A DNA stretch of 64,000 nt from Dreissena polymorpha (GCF_020536995.1 NC_068366.1:18415281-18479280), one strand, 5' to 3'; positions 37,301-41,510 are shown, counted from the first letter of the stretch. A program made the numbers and translations. Notes: generated by a model not told the origin, from the sequence alone.

Positions 37301-38726
37301 GTATGTTGTATTTGTTACTATTGTTTGGCGAAAATCTCGAAAATGTAATCCTTAAACAAATGTGTAAATTGAACCAGGCTAAAGAAGCTGTTCTCAAAGG
37401 CCGGCAAGAAAATCTACAAGGGACGTTGGAAAATAACTTCGAATCCGGCCAAAACACGTTTTAAACCCCGCAACCAGGGACTCAATGCTGGTGGCAGCCG
37501 ATCGAAGCCAGATTCAGCGATCCCTTCTAGCAGTTCCTCGTCTTTAGAGGGCGAGGAGGAGGTGTCGGGGAGCAGGAGGTACAGTACAGCGAGGTTTGCT
37601 GATATAAACTATAACGAGACAAATTTCGTTATTACGCTCAGATTTTTCGTTTCTTTCTACAAAAATTATTGCTTCAATATAAAGATTTTTCGTTTCGTTC
37701 TAGAAAAGTTTATACGTCAATATACAGATTTTTCGTTTCGTTCTAGAAAAGTTGTGGCGTCAATGTAATTGATTGCCAAGCTAAGGTATTTTTAATCGCC
37801 ATTTCGTTTGATTAATTCCGCAAAGCACTTACGTCTTCAATCAAATATGGTCACTTAACTATATATTTCATATCGAATTCAATTTTTTCATCTATGTTCT
37901 AGTATTAGACACATTCTCATGCATTATGGAATGGCTATTAGCAAAACAAGGAGAGTAAAATACAAAGTAAACTTTTTAAAATAAATTTCAATAAATATTT
38001 GCAGAGCTGACCATGTTGCCCGACATAAGTTTCACGCTAAACGGTACACAACTGGCATGGATTGGGGACCAAGCACGAGTACAGGACTGCCCCGCCCGAT
38101 ATATAGCCAAGATGTTACCGGGGAAACAGAACCGGAAGGCATCGGCCGGACGTTGGCGCAAATTGTGCGTGAGAGAAGGAAGGTTCGCAAAGAAGAGTCT
38201 ATAATTATTTCCCGGGTCCTTGGACGTAAAAAATCAAGGTAAGTTAATGCGTTTATTTTATCAAGATGTATTTAATAGTTTAGAGAGAACCTTATCCGGA
38301 TTCTTCAAAAAAAAGTAAAGATGATTAGGTTTTAAAGAGTCGTCGTTGGAGAAAACTGAAACACGAGTGCTGGTCTTTGCTTGAAAGCAAGTAATAAGCT
38401 AGCGTACTGGCAAACATTTCACAGCACGTTTTTAAAATAATAAAATACAACTTCAATGACTGTCATATACAAATTGTTATCAGATACCTTAAAACTGCGG
38501 GGGAAAAAACGAAAAAAAAACACGCAGATTTCTCCAAATAGTTGTTTACTGACGAGACTTCATTTCATAATTACGACTTCATTTTGCAACAATAATTGAC
38601 AGTTTTTTTTCCAGTGGCGGCGATTCGAGGTCGAAGCTGGCGTTTGGTCTGCCTATAAAGAATGTGACGTCATCGGGAGCTTTGCCTGGAGGAATTTACG
38701 CGGGAAGGGAGGGCTATGAGACATAA
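5353..38726 (+). CDS. Large cadherin-like single-pass membrane protein, 40 exons, 5' end not found
   Basis: Forty exons chosen by splice sites join in phase through every junction, sum to 6,599 nt and end at TAA (38724-38726), giving about 2,199 residues. Seen: about 17 repeats of roughly 100-120 residues. Late repeats carry plain cadherin signatures (LDYE, DVNE, SDGGTPP, PEDSVIGTV). Early repeats keep the cadherin frame (HENTD, TG, DVNP.F) but add conserved cysteines. Exon 37 holds one membrane helix (SLIGMLVVECLIIAGLF...), so the repeats face outside and about 185 basic residues face the cytoplasm. Known: cadherins are calcium-dependent adhesion proteins. Inferred: an adhesion or receptor role. 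The tail shows no beta-catenin-binding signature that I recognise. The first recognised exon needs one base from an upstream exon, so signal peptide and start lie upstream, possibly outside the window. Exons 1-17 fall into four tandem a-b-c-d sets, each encoding two repeats. Confidence 0.88.
5876..6009 (+). CDS. Cadherin-like exon 2 (type a, second half)
   Basis: Acceptor TTGTTTAAG, donor GTATGT; the phase fits exon 1 exactly. It encodes CSYTCIETVQ and NCDSCSINKKAYLDIDG, the same NCDSCSV...F.IDG ending as exons 6, 10 and 14. Confidence 0.83.
6505..6745. repeat. Dispersed repeat, 'GTCGTCCC/TTAGCCTGTGC' family, copy 2, near an acceptor
   Basis: A diverged copy (TCGTCCCTGATAAGCCTTTG and GGGACGACATTTTACGCACG). 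It ends within about 30 bases of the exon 3 acceptor, so it supplies much of the sequence where branch point and pyrimidine tract are expected. Confidence 0.65.
6774..6989 (+). CDS. Cadherin-like exon 3 (type b)
   Basis: Acceptor ATCTTTATAG, donor GTAGGT, phase 1 to 1, 216 nt. It encodes KKSECLNHNCTNSLCKPPC, then YKVTCTAT and ELKFIDDAKPLLTFD. The C...C..LC..C cluster and the closing D..P..F correspond to the cadherin E-G strands of other b exons. Confidence 0.85.
7518..7664 (+). CDS. Cadherin-like exon 4 (type c)
   Basis: Acceptor TTATTTAAG, donor GTTGGT, phase 1 to 1. It encodes SISKGSLINKVYCNTTDFPE and SFYINDAPAWLFVEPG. The GS.INKV....F.I...P.WL.V pattern defines type c. The DDND acidic motif of other c exons is replaced by EEQD. 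Confidence 0.83.
7853..7969 (+). CDS. Cadherin-like exon 5 (type d)
   Basis: Acceptor ATTGTTTCAG, donor GTATGT, phase 1 to 1. It encodes SGDISVTGPIFDSG, then CTICAKNRREKISCKKLTIT. The C.KNRR....C..L.IT ending recurs in exons 9, 13 and 17. Confidence 0.86.
8205..8387 (+). CDS. Cadherin-like exon 6 (type a)
   Basis: Acceptor TTTGTCAAG, donor GTAAAT, phase 1 to 1, 183 nt. It encodes HTTSLHENTDNQKNVWRVAA and NCDSCSVDNGLFGANG. In this copy the usual FF.IDG ending has become LFGANG. Confidence 0.86.
8520..9015. repeat. Degenerate intronic tandem repeat running up to the exon 7 acceptor
   Basis: About five diverged units of roughly 80-110 bp repeat the order GACATTA.T..T, TTGCATATTTCACG.TACAC, CTAGAAAAGTTCC and CAATATAT. 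The last unit reads into TTGCATATTTTTAG, which is the acceptor of the exon at 9016. Confidence 0.6.
9016..9219 (+). CDS. Cadherin-like exon 7 (type b)
   Basis: Acceptor CATATTTTTAG, strong donor GTGAGT, phase 1 to 1, 204 nt. It encodes YKRACTKRLCNPCYISDFC, then PYTVSCTATG, STGTATASATLTFTADVNPP. The DVNPPFAF end is the clearest cadherin linker among the early repeats. Confidence 0.87.
9220..10146. other. Intron 7
   Basis: 927 bp between exons 7 and 8. A frame at about 9480-9602 (WQVANGQNITAQ) is open but has no convincing splice pair and no place in the a-b-c-d order. Nothing else is seen. Confidence 0.5.
10147..10296 (+). CDS. Cadherin-like exon 8 (type c)
   Basis: Acceptor CGTAAAAAAG (weak tract), donor GTATTT, phase 1 to 1, 150 nt. 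It encodes SIRTGSVVNKVFSNPKETSD, then DNDNVTFTIEGGRPSWLNVD. The DDND run is a likely calcium-binding acidic patch. Confidence 0.86.
10580..10910. repeat. Six-copy intronic tandem repeat, ~55 bp unit
   Basis: Units start near 10583, 10638, 10693, 10748, 10803 and 10864. They share TTGATCTTCGTAAAG, CCATCCGAATAG and CAATCACAATAAAT-like words with substitutions. It lies in the intron between exons 8 and 9. Confidence 0.7.
11132..11254 (+). CDS. Cadherin-like exon 9 (type d)
   Basis: Acceptor GCATCGTTGTAG, consensus donor GTAAGT, phase 1 to 1, 123 nt. It encodes NGDIKVISTLTSETSQSYTV and VCAKNRRNLATCNDLDIT, a standard d module with G.I.V and SYTVNV strands. Confidence 0.88.
11336..11470. repeat. 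Purine-rich trinucleotide repeat (AGT/AGA/AAT)
   Basis: Irregular AGTAAT and AGAAGT triplets follow exon 9. They leave an open Ser/Arg/Asn frame that is a repeat artefact, not a supported exon. Confidence 0.75.
11594..12113. mobile_element. TTAA-flanked inverted-end element with an embedded tRNA-like promoter
   Basis: The left end TTAAAGGGATCTTTTCACGC is matched inverted by the right end (GTGAAAAGGCCCCTTTAA at 12096-12113). TTAA at both edges suggests a TTAA-targeting (piggyBac-type) non-autonomous element, though this is inference. At about 11886-11978 lie A-box-like TAGCTCAGTAGG and B-box-like GGTTCGAAACC spaced as in a tRNA-derived SINE. The acceptor stem does not pair well, so it is not called a functional tRNA. 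It sits in the intron between exons 9 and 10. Confidence 0.7.
12148..12339 (+). CDS. Cadherin-like exon 10 (type a)
   Basis: Acceptor GTATTCCAG, donor GTATTA, phase 1 to 1, 192 nt. It encodes VPYISDLHENTDDKKFIWDV, CEITYTC, DCDSCSVSNSDNFFGIDG. This is the best-preserved a module, with FFGIDG resembling the cadherin F.ID..TG site. Confidence 0.9.
12650..12865 (+). CDS. Cadherin-like exon 11 (type b)
   Basis: Acceptor GCCACTCAG, donor GTAAGT, phase 1 to 1, 216 nt. It encodes YKKECQNKLCDDCDIAEFC, YDYTVPCVRV, TTGTASLTKRLSFFEDVNPS. The cysteine spacing is the same as in exons 7 and 15. Confidence 0.9.
13318..13473 (+). CDS. Cadherin-like exon 12 (type c)
   Basis: Acceptor ATATTTGTCAG, donor GTAATG, phase 1 to 1, 156 nt. 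It encodes NNIFIGKSIDGTNQTVNKVF, NETSDDNDYVKFYIESG and PDWLAVV. Confidence 0.88.
13831..13953 (+). CDS. Cadherin-like exon 13 (type d)
   Basis: Acceptor GTGTTCTGAAG, donor GTAAGC, phase 1 to 1, 123 nt. It encodes ETGEVQVTQKMTSEIADSLS and CVENRRHHKTCKNLTITI. ETGEV is a textbook cadherin TG-turn strand. Confidence 0.88.
14267..14458 (+). CDS. Cadherin-like exon 14 (type a)
   Basis: Acceptor CACATGTAG, donor GTGAGT, phase 1 to 1, 192 nt. It encodes SPDIVELHENTDRVKMLWRV, CDITYTC, DCDSCRVTDDYNFFRIAG. Confidence 0.9.
15173..15391 (+). CDS. Cadherin-like exon 15 (type b)
   Basis: Acceptor ATCTTTCAG, donor GTAAGG, phase 1 to 1, 219 nt. It encodes YKKQCKVPLCKTCYIADFC, YHYTVDCVKT, then LSFYKDVVPELYYA. 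The linker DVN.P of other copies is DVVP here, which removes one calcium ligand. Confidence 0.9.
16064..16237 (+). CDS. Cadherin-like exon 16 (type c)
   Basis: Acceptor TGTTTATAG, donor GTATAA, phase 1 to 1, 174 nt. It encodes SFVGTVINKMISNPIEEEDD then NDNITYYTTIEPRPSWIH. It is longer than other c exons because of an extra segment before the donor. Confidence 0.86.
16675..16797 (+). CDS. Cadherin-like exon 17 (type d)
   Basis: Acceptor TTTTGTATAG, donor GTAAGT, phase 1 to 1, 123 nt. It encodes NGNIKVAEPLTDQFSYSFNM then CVINRRGFEHCENFDITL. It is the last recognisable d module; the a-b-c-d order ends here. Confidence 0.88.
17143..17284 (+). CDS. Cadherin-like exon 18 (repeat 9, first part)
   Basis: Acceptor CGATAAATAG, donor GTGAAT; enters with one base, leaves with two. 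It encodes CYQTPNCTDQEILDLWDTHG and IYHFPDFR. Its GC content is much higher than the flanking introns. It is not obviously like exons 1-17; it is placed in repeat 9 by position. Confidence 0.8.
17285..18789. other. Intron 18, AT-rich
   Basis: 1.5 kb with no supported exon and no clear transposon. Short frames here are chance openings in AT-rich DNA. Confidence 0.5.
18790..18863 (+). CDS. Cadherin-like exon 19 (74 nt micro-module)
   Basis: Acceptor TTTTTCGAAAG, donor GTAAAA; the two carried bases from exon 18 give an unbroken frame, and it leaves with one. It encodes NTWSQLTWALENGGFEEATI and DPLTG, where IDPLTG is the cadherin TG turn. Too short to stand alone; supported by phase on both sides. 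Confidence 0.8.
19129..19271 (+). CDS. Cadherin-like exon 20 (repeat 9, end)
   Basis: Acceptor GTTAATCAAG, donor GTATGT; leaves in phase 0. It encodes GEIYLTRNISIWPAWPSKTY, IMTVTVGNSESC and QIDVKIWYTNW, the E-G strands of a cadherin fold following the LTG of exon 19. Confidence 0.86.
19749..19852 (+). CDS. Cadherin-like exon 21 (repeat 10, start)
   Basis: Acceptor ACGTTTTAG, donor GTATCA, phase 0 to 2. It encodes PRISSLPAEMTLHEDTDEET and LLHHLEVYDYNYD, a clear cadherin A-B strand (LP....LHED....L..L...D.). Confidence 0.87.
19853..20597. other. Intron 21 with (TA)n tract
   Basis: 745 bp, AT-rich. A TA dinucleotide run starts at about 19858, right after the donor. No exon or transposon is seen. 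Confidence 0.5.
20598..20728 (+). CDS. Cadherin-like exon 22 (repeat 10, middle)
   Basis: Acceptor CATAACTTTAG, strong donor GTGAGT, phase 2 to 1. It encodes PSDGHELEDNSTCWIEHVFD and NDMELFELKEDPNNPKRWN. The ...LFEL... segment occupies the place of the cadherin F.ID strand. Confidence 0.85.
21044..21228 (+). repeat. Three tandem copies of a 63 bp unit holding a splice acceptor and exon start
   Basis: Units begin at 21044, 21107 and 21170 with GTCTCTGTAAATTTGCT, run through TTTTTAACCAAACCAG and the exon-like CCTACACGCTGTACAAGAGA. The third copy contains the acceptor of exon 23 and its first 27 bases. In copies 1 and 2 the same exon start is followed in frame by TAA within the next unit, so only the third acceptor gives an open message. 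Confidence 0.85.
21202..21435 (+). CDS. Cadherin-like exon 23 (repeat 10, end)
   Basis: Acceptor ACAAAACCAG (weak tract), donor GTGTGT, phase 1 to 1, 234 nt. It encodes YTLYKRQCIVPNSLYNPPCG, YQVSIRCRDGYGAEDNRN and PVHNVAPTF. YKRQC matches the cysteine motif of the b exons, linking this repeat to the early ones. Confidence 0.87.
21591..21758 (+). CDS. Cadherin-like exon 24 (repeat 11, start)
   Basis: Acceptor TGATTTTGCAG, donor GTAAAA, phase 1 to 1, 168 nt. It encodes IAINLREGSEHDIIFSTMYS then DEENENLTYEYTFI; DEENENLTY is the cadherin D.D...L.Y calcium site in altered form. Confidence 0.87.
22184..22312 (+). CDS. Cadherin-like exon 25 (repeat 11, end)
   Basis: Acceptor TTTTGTTTTCAG, donor GTATAA, phase 1 to 1, 129 nt. 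It encodes LGNISLTTYLYDTPKNKTYK and CGHDRRNEICDYLTVEL, a diverged relative of the d exons (HDRR for KNRR). Confidence 0.87.
22400..23086 (+). mobile_element. 3' fragment of a non-LTR (LINE) retrotransposon
   Basis: The plus strand reads FGVAPLKIETGRYIRQLVEE, then SCPFCVNVIKNEAHVIIHCP. This zinc-knuckle-like C..C...E.H....C region is typical of the C-terminus of LINE reverse-transcriptase proteins. It runs about 230 bp before stops, followed by an AT-rich 3' region ending near TCTAATAAAGATATTTATTA. The fragment is 5' truncated and sits in the intron between exons 25 and 26 in the same orientation as the gene. The clade is not assigned. Confidence 0.75.
23296..23475 (+). CDS. Cadherin-like exon 26 (repeat 12, start)
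   Basis: Acceptor TATATTTGACAG, donor GTATGC, phase 1 to 1, 180 nt. It encodes ELAVSSVIFNVQNLVTNPNS and LFEINSTTG. LFEINSTTG is a canonical cadherin F.I...TG. Confidence 0.9.
23476..24135. other. Intron 26 with an (AAT)n microsatellite
   Basis: 660 bp, very AT-rich. A run of about 16 perfect AAT triplets lies near 24006-24055, followed by imperfect AAT/ATT repeats to about 24105. Confidence 0.8.
24136..24275 (+). CDS. Cadherin-like exon 27 (repeat 12, end)
   Basis: Acceptor GCTGCACGTAG, consensus donor GTAAGT, phase 1 to 0. It encodes GLIRTTSKIPAKYPSTTYVL, AFVTDVDSCGT and LFLHVTYVNY, completing G.I........Y.L...V.D. Confidence 0.88.
24854..25040 (+). CDS. Cadherin-like exon 28 (repeat 13, start)
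   Basis: Acceptor GCATGTTACAG, donor GTAAGT, phase 0 to 1, 187 nt. It encodes ITNLPNTSPVKILEDEDTNM, YTIETYDRNPDDDVLCSVSN and FYIDE: LP......LEDE......I...D....D.V, a good cadherin half. Confidence 0.9.
25260..25427 (+). CDS. Cadherin-like exon 29 (repeat 13, end)
   Basis: Acceptor TTATCTTGCAG, donor GTATAT, phase 1 to 1, 168 nt. It encodes FVIKNHVAGTNTERQLSEPS, YTITIRCVDSLGDGDTG and DVIPNTGPTLTTL. Confidence 0.88.
25640..25717. repeat. Two-copy 39 bp tandem duplication
   Basis: ACTACGTGGATATATTTAAT plus the next 19 bases is repeated immediately with no visible change. It is intronic and probably recent. Confidence 0.8.
26225..26930 (+). repeat. ~104 bp minisatellite ending at the exon 30 acceptor
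   Basis: AACCTTTCAT recurs at 26346, 26450, 26554, 26657 and 26761, a period of 103-104. Each unit carries GTTTAGTGTACCGTTTATCG followed by CAGGAATGATGCCC. The final, diverged unit reads GTTTAGTGTACGTTTTATCA then CAG, which is the real acceptor of the exon at 26932. Each upstream unit therefore carries an acceptor-like CAG in the same setting. Confidence 0.85.
26932..27075 (+). CDS. Cadherin-like exon 30 (repeat 14, start)
   Basis: Acceptor TTTTATCACAG, donor GTACGT, phase 1 to 1, 144 nt. It encodes LNRDVDQSTVFMGMTLLTER and DAEGDSLNYTCTVDNSNNPL. AMDAEGDSLNYT is the cadherin A.D.D.....Y site. Confidence 0.88.
27327..27467 (+). CDS. Cadherin-like exon 31 (repeat 14, end)
   Basis: Acceptor ATTGTTTCAG, consensus donor GTAAGT, phase 1 to 1, 141 nt. 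It encodes FVLIKLRRNVSITTERGKVF, AIDVCVGDPKHPNHDCGRLE and VTF. Confidence 0.88.
27468..27999. other. Intron 31
   Basis: 532 bp; no exon, RNA gene or clear repeat seen. Confidence 0.5.
28000..28185 (+). CDS. Cadherin-like exon 32 (repeat 15, start)
   Basis: Acceptor CTTTATTTCAG, donor GTACGT, phase 1 to 1, 186 nt. It encodes SIINLPFVKHVPEDSVIGTV, LFTPEVEDIDLP and SGYFSLDKS. VPEDSVIGTVLF is an unmistakable cadherin A-B strand. Confidence 0.92.
28200..28460 (-). repeat. Dispersed repeat, 'AACCCTTTACCACT...GCAGCAAACAG' family, copy 1 (inverted)
   Basis: It carries GCATGCCGACTGTTCAGGTT and TTGCTGCTCACCAGTA, the reverse of words found at 36270-36525 and 49935-50205 (GATGAGCAGCAAACAG, CAGGCTGTTCTGGTTT). 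Intronic here. Confidence 0.65.
28713..28900 (+). CDS. Cadherin-like exon 33 (repeat 15, end)
   Basis: Acceptor TGTAATTTCAG, donor GTTATA, phase 1 to 0. It encodes GSVILSKKLDYESLQKYSVL, MRVHDTYLR and VINVTDVNEPNRISAKF. LDYE and DVNEP are the two diagnostic cadherin calcium motifs, so this is the least altered repeat in the protein. Confidence 0.93.
29339..29442 (+). CDS. Cadherin-like exon 34 (repeat 16, start)
   Basis: Acceptor TTTGTTTCAG, donor GTATTG, phase 0 to 2, 104 nt. It encodes KRGTKFDFELECSDEDFYDQ and TLTIVSGTYKDYF. The next exon is 5.4 kb away, beyond a DNA transposon. Confidence 0.85.
29728..33940 (+). mobile_element. Broken PIF/Harbinger-type DNA transposon with long inverted ends
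   Basis: The left arm (about 29728-30095) and right arm (about 33360-33935) are inverted copies: AATGCGGGGAATCA, AAAACATGGCCGCCGATGCC, ACGTCGCATTGGCATG and others. The right arm has an extra block of about 200 bp (33646-33847). Inside, plus-strand frames read SIERAFGVWK then TFRVLHGG near 30400-30470 and RIIIACAVLHNLRL near 31045-31095, both matching conserved C-terminal parts of Harbinger transposases. A TGA interrupts the first motif, another stop follows the second, and no long frame spans them, so the element is not autonomous. It fills most of the intron between exons 34 and 35. Ends and target-site duplication are not exactly resolved. Confidence 0.75.
32101..32220. repeat. ~120 bp palindromic element inside the Harbinger copy
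   Basis: CACTTTAGCCCCCGCCAGAG (from 32114) is mirrored by CTCTGGCGGGGGCTTAAGTG (to 32207), with weaker matching outside. It has no coding capacity and may be a small MITE nested in the transposon. Confidence 0.7.
34272..34360. repeat. (TA)n microsatellite
   Basis: About 44 uninterrupted TA dinucleotides. Open frames of alternating Ile-Tyr on both strands are artefacts of this tract. Confidence 0.95.
34829..35048 (+). CDS. Cadherin-like exon 35 (repeat 16, end)
   Basis: Acceptor CTATGTTTGGCAG, consensus donor GTAAGA, phase 2 to 0, 220 nt; it joins exon 34 without a frame break. It encodes KIYLEKVWDLEDPVTRLPSS, MITVQCEDSANHTAIEYLEF and VIEDVREQRPDIS. WDLED stands where L.RE/LDYE is expected. 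Confidence 0.88.
35049..35610. other. Intron 35
   Basis: 562 bp; AT-rich with no supported exon. The open frame reaching back to 35401 from exon 36 is intronic read-through. Confidence 0.6.
35611..35844 (+). CDS. Cadherin-like exon 36 (repeat 17, start)
   Basis: Acceptor TTTTTTTTCAG, donor GTAAGT, phase 0 to 0, 234 nt. It encodes PLALVLLTVTVHLNANERDI, FGIIGNGLGRKYFRMERVYP and TVQAQLKLRQPMKLNYHKSF. It lacks cysteine, unlike the early repeats. Confidence 0.9.
36270..36525. repeat. Dispersed repeat, 'AACCCTTTACCACT...GCAGCAAACAG' family, copy 2
   Basis: It starts AACCCTTTACCACTTGGATA and contains ACTGATGAGCAGCAAACAG, shared with 49935-50205 and, inverted, 28200-28460. Intronic (intron 36). Confidence 0.7.
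36759..36982 (+). CDS. Cadherin-like exon 37 (end of last repeat, membrane helix)
   Basis: Acceptor GTCTTCTACAG, donor GTAATA, phase 0 to 2, 224 nt. It opens with VSDGGTPPLISAIPMSVNYT, the standard G-strand end of a cadherin repeat. After a short stalk with CVTC comes the hydrophobic SLIGMLVVECLIIAGLF and LVAMGIIC, then basic KSNNR, which fixes the type I orientation. Confidence 0.93.
37378..37578 (+). CDS. Cadherin-like exon 38 (cytoplasmic tail)
   Basis: Acceptor AATTGAACCAG, donor GTACAG, phase 2 to 2, 201 nt. It encodes strongly basic LKKLFSKAGKKIYKGRWK, then a serine-rich acidic stretch SSSSSSLEGEEEVSGSR. The next intron starts with repeated GATTTTTCGTTT units. Confidence 0.85.
37640..37768. 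repeat. Three-copy 43 bp intronic tandem repeat
   Basis: AGATTTTTCGTTTCGTTCTA recurs at 37640, 37683 and 37726 followed by GAAAAGTT.....GTCAAT. Confidence 0.8.
38005..38238 (+). CDS. Cadherin-like exon 39 (cytoplasmic tail)
   Basis: Acceptor AATATTTGCAG, donor GTAAGT, phase 2 to 2, 234 nt. It encodes ADHVARHKFHAKRYTTGMDW, GLPRPIYSQDVTGETEPEGI and TLAQIVRERRKVRKEES. I do not recognise a known tail motif. PRPIYSQD contains a tyrosine in a plausible phosphorylation setting, which is inference only. Confidence 0.87.
38615..38726 (+). CDS. Cadherin-like exon 40 (tail end, stop)
   Basis: Acceptor TTTTTTTTCCAG, enters with two bases, ends at TAA. It encodes GGDSRSKLAFGLPIKNVTSS then GALPGGIYAGREGYET. 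The glycine/tyrosine-rich end is short and unlike classical cadherin tails. Confidence 0.88.
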
Positions 38727-38885
38727 TAGTGACAGTAAAACACCGCAAATATGTGTGTACCGATGTGACTTTGTTCAAAGACCTATAGAATACATGTATT
38801 CTATAGGTCTTTGCTTTGTTATATAGTGCATACTGTTGTTACAGTGTTTTATTAGTAAAATAAAAAAATGCACGTGTGATGCAGA
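38727..38885 (+). other. Probable 3' UTR with perfect palindrome and polyadenylation signal
   Basis: Follows the TAA. A perfect 38-nt palindrome lies at 38776-38813 (half site CAAAGACCTATAGAATACA). AATAAA is at 38859-38864, so cleavage would be expected about 15-25 nt further on. A second AATAAA occurs near 39056. Confidence 0.65.
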
Positions 38886-39650
38886 TTTATCTGCCTTTTA
38901 AGTTCATTGTCTAAATAATATTACTAGTGACCCTTGAGCTAAAAGTGTGCTTTTATCTTGTAACTTTCGTAACGCCTGGATGGGTTTGACAATGCTTGAA
39001 AATGTAGACTATCGGTAGTTTATTGAAAATGATCTTGCATGACCTTTGAAAGATATAATAAATTTCAATACATGTCTCGTAAAATGTAATCATCAAGTTT
39101 GCAAATTTAATTAAACACTTGTAAACGTACATGTTTGCTTAATAATTGTTTATTACTTTTATGACAAAACCTCAGTAAAAGTATTCCTCGATTTTCGAGT
39201 ACTTCATTTAATTTCTTATCATAAAATGTTTTTCAACAAATTAAACTATTGGTAAAATTAAATCTGTGTGTATGCTCATCGCAAAAAATGACCGCAATGA
39301 CATTGGCAAGTTATCAACGGCTATTACAAACCAACGTAGCCTTCGATTTTCCAGACATGACACGAGTTGGGTAAAGTTTCTATGAAATTAAGTGTATGCA
39401 GAGTAAACAAAATATCAGTATTAAATGGTTTGTAAAAACCTAAGCCACTAAACTTAACGAGTAGCTGGGGTATTTGTGCCGAACGAATACACTTATCTGT
39501 GGTCAATAATGATCTTGTTTCTTTGTGTTTTCATTCTCAACGTTAACAAAAGAAAATAACTAAACAAAACACTAACACATAAAATGACGTCATGAAAATA
39601 AATAAATCTATACCTTTGAGTGTTTTCTGTAGAAAGCGTGCTAAATACAT
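38886..39650. other. Intergenic, nothing recognised
   Basis: AT-rich; no exon, RNA gene or known repeat is seen between the cadherin-like 3' end and the SINE. Confidence 0.5.
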
Positions 39651-39654
39651 GTAT

Positions 39655-39850
39655 CTGATTGGGTGTGGCTGTCCGGTCAGAGAAGTGATTATAACATGTG
39701 CTTCTCAACAATGAAACCCGGGTTCAATCCCCGTTTCCACAAGCATGCGAGTTTGGTTGGTGGCAACTATACCGGAGGGTGAGGTTTCCTCCGGGCACTC
39801 GAAAATCTCACACACAATACAAGGCCTAAATTTAACATCTTTCTGTAACA
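39655..39850 (+). mobile_element. tRNA-derived SINE
   Basis: A-box-like TGGCTGTCCGG and B-box GGTTCAATCCC are spaced as in a tRNA head, followed by CCACAAGCATGCGAGTTTGG and a GC-rich body with TACCGGAGGG...CCTCCGGGC. Orientation is plus. The 3' limit is approximate. Confidence 0.7.
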
Positions 39851-39954
39851 ACTAAATAGCTGGAAATTGCAGCTATAATTCAAAATTAGTCTCAACTTTC
39901 GTGAGTCTAGAAAGCAAATTATGTAAAGAATGCTCGGACATACTCCGGGTCTTC

Positions 39955-40230
39955 ATATGAGTCGTGTTCTGAGAAAACTGGGCATAATGCATGTGCGTAA
40001 AGTGTCGTCCCAGATTAGCCTGTGCAGTACGCATAGGCTAATCAGGGACGACACTTTCCGCCTTAATTGGATTTATGCTAAGAAGAGATTTCATCAAAAC
40101 GAAAAATGTCATAAAAGCGGAAAGTGTCGTCCCTGATTAGCCTGTGCGGACCCAGTTTTCTCCGGCATCTCATCTGGGTCTACACTGTTTGCCAAGGCCT
40201 TTTTTCTAGACGCTAGGCATTAATGGGTTA
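39955..40230. repeat. Dispersed repeat, 'GTCGTCCC/TTAGCCTGTGC' family, copy 3
   Basis: The best-preserved copy here: GCATGTGCGTAAAGTGTCGT, CAGATTAGCCTGTGCAGTAC, then GGCTAATCAGGGACGACACT. It is joined to a second motif, TCATCTGGGTCTACACTGTT...GCCAAGGCCTTTTTTCTAGA, which recurs around 41285-41390. Confidence 0.8.
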
Positions 40231-41280
40231 AATAAAATTATAACATTAATACATATTGTTAAGTCCTTGAAACAGTCATAAGTAAGTGCAAGAAAAACAC
40301 AATATTGATTTAAAACTTTATCTTTTACATCAATGGTTTACATATGAAATTATAACTCAAATGTTATGTACAATTACCATGTTATTTAATAAACTTACAA
40401 TATTTAGACTCAGTTAAAATCTCAAGAGTTTTAAAGGGATCGCATGCGCAAGTTGTTTTATTCTTGTAAGAGTTTGTGGTACATTTTACACAAAAAACTG
40501 TAACTGTTTATATAAGATAAGTTATTTTAGCTATCAAGATGCACACCCATCCAATGTCCTATCCCAGGATATGAGGATCTTTGTATCAATTTTCACTATA
40601 TATGCTAAATTTGTTTTCGAGATATTGAGAGCAAACACTTTTCCAATATTTAAAAAATTAAGTTTCATAGATTTTAGCTATGGAACATTATTGCTAACTT
40701 TCAAAATTGTTTTTAAGAACATTTTGCCCATAATTTTAGGTTTGACAAAGCACATTGATTATTCAAAGTCAAGATTTGGTCCTGCTTTTAACCATGGAAA
40801 AAGGTTACTTTTAAGTTGTACTTGGGACAAACATTTTGATAAAAGTTCTTGTTAAAATCTATTGTTTTTGGCTTACAAAATGACAGAATATTAATCTTTT
40901 TGCAATATTTCCTGTTTTACATGTAAGAAATTTTAAATATAAAATGGCAAAAACACTCAAAAGCCTGAGACTTAAAGAATTTTATAAATTAAAAAAATCG
41001 AGGAATTAATACAAGTTGTTCCAAGAAAGCTTTGATAATATGGGAACTGGCTGATCTCTGTTACCATTTAACGAAATAACTTCTAATATATGAACCCTAT
41101 ATTGTTTTAATATCAAAAAGCTGTATAAAACTTAAAAAATAAGTTTTGGAACAAAACATAATAACAGACAAAAAGTTCTACATGTAATAATATTAATGAC
41201 AGTTTGAAAATTTCATTTTTAAGCAACTTCTTGAGTAACAAAAACTTCCTGCAGTCCCTTGTTTCTTTTATGATATTTAA
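40231..41280. other. Intergenic, AT-rich
   Basis: No supported gene. The 94-codon frame near 40571-40855 has no motif, and no splice context supports it. Confidence 0.45.
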
Positions 41281-41284
41281 TCCA

Positions 41285-41510
41285 TCATGCCTAGTGTCTA
41301 GAAAAAAGGCCTTGGCAAACAGCGTAGACCGAGATGAGACGCCGCATGATGCGGCCTCTCATCTGGGTCTGCGCTTTTTTGCTTAAAGGAATTTCTGTAA
41401 GAAATAGTCTAAATATAGAAATAAATATACTAGACATCCCTAATTTTAGAAATAAATTGATCCAATTTAGAGTGATGGGAGAGTCCACTCGGCATAAATG
41501 GGTTAAAATG
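41285..41510. repeat. Dispersed repeat with 'CTCATCTGGGTCTGCGC' motif
   Basis: It shares GGCCTTGGCAAACAG and CTCATCTGGGTCTGC with 40160-40225, in mixed orientation, and ends near CCACTCGGCATAAATGGGTT. Confidence 0.6.
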
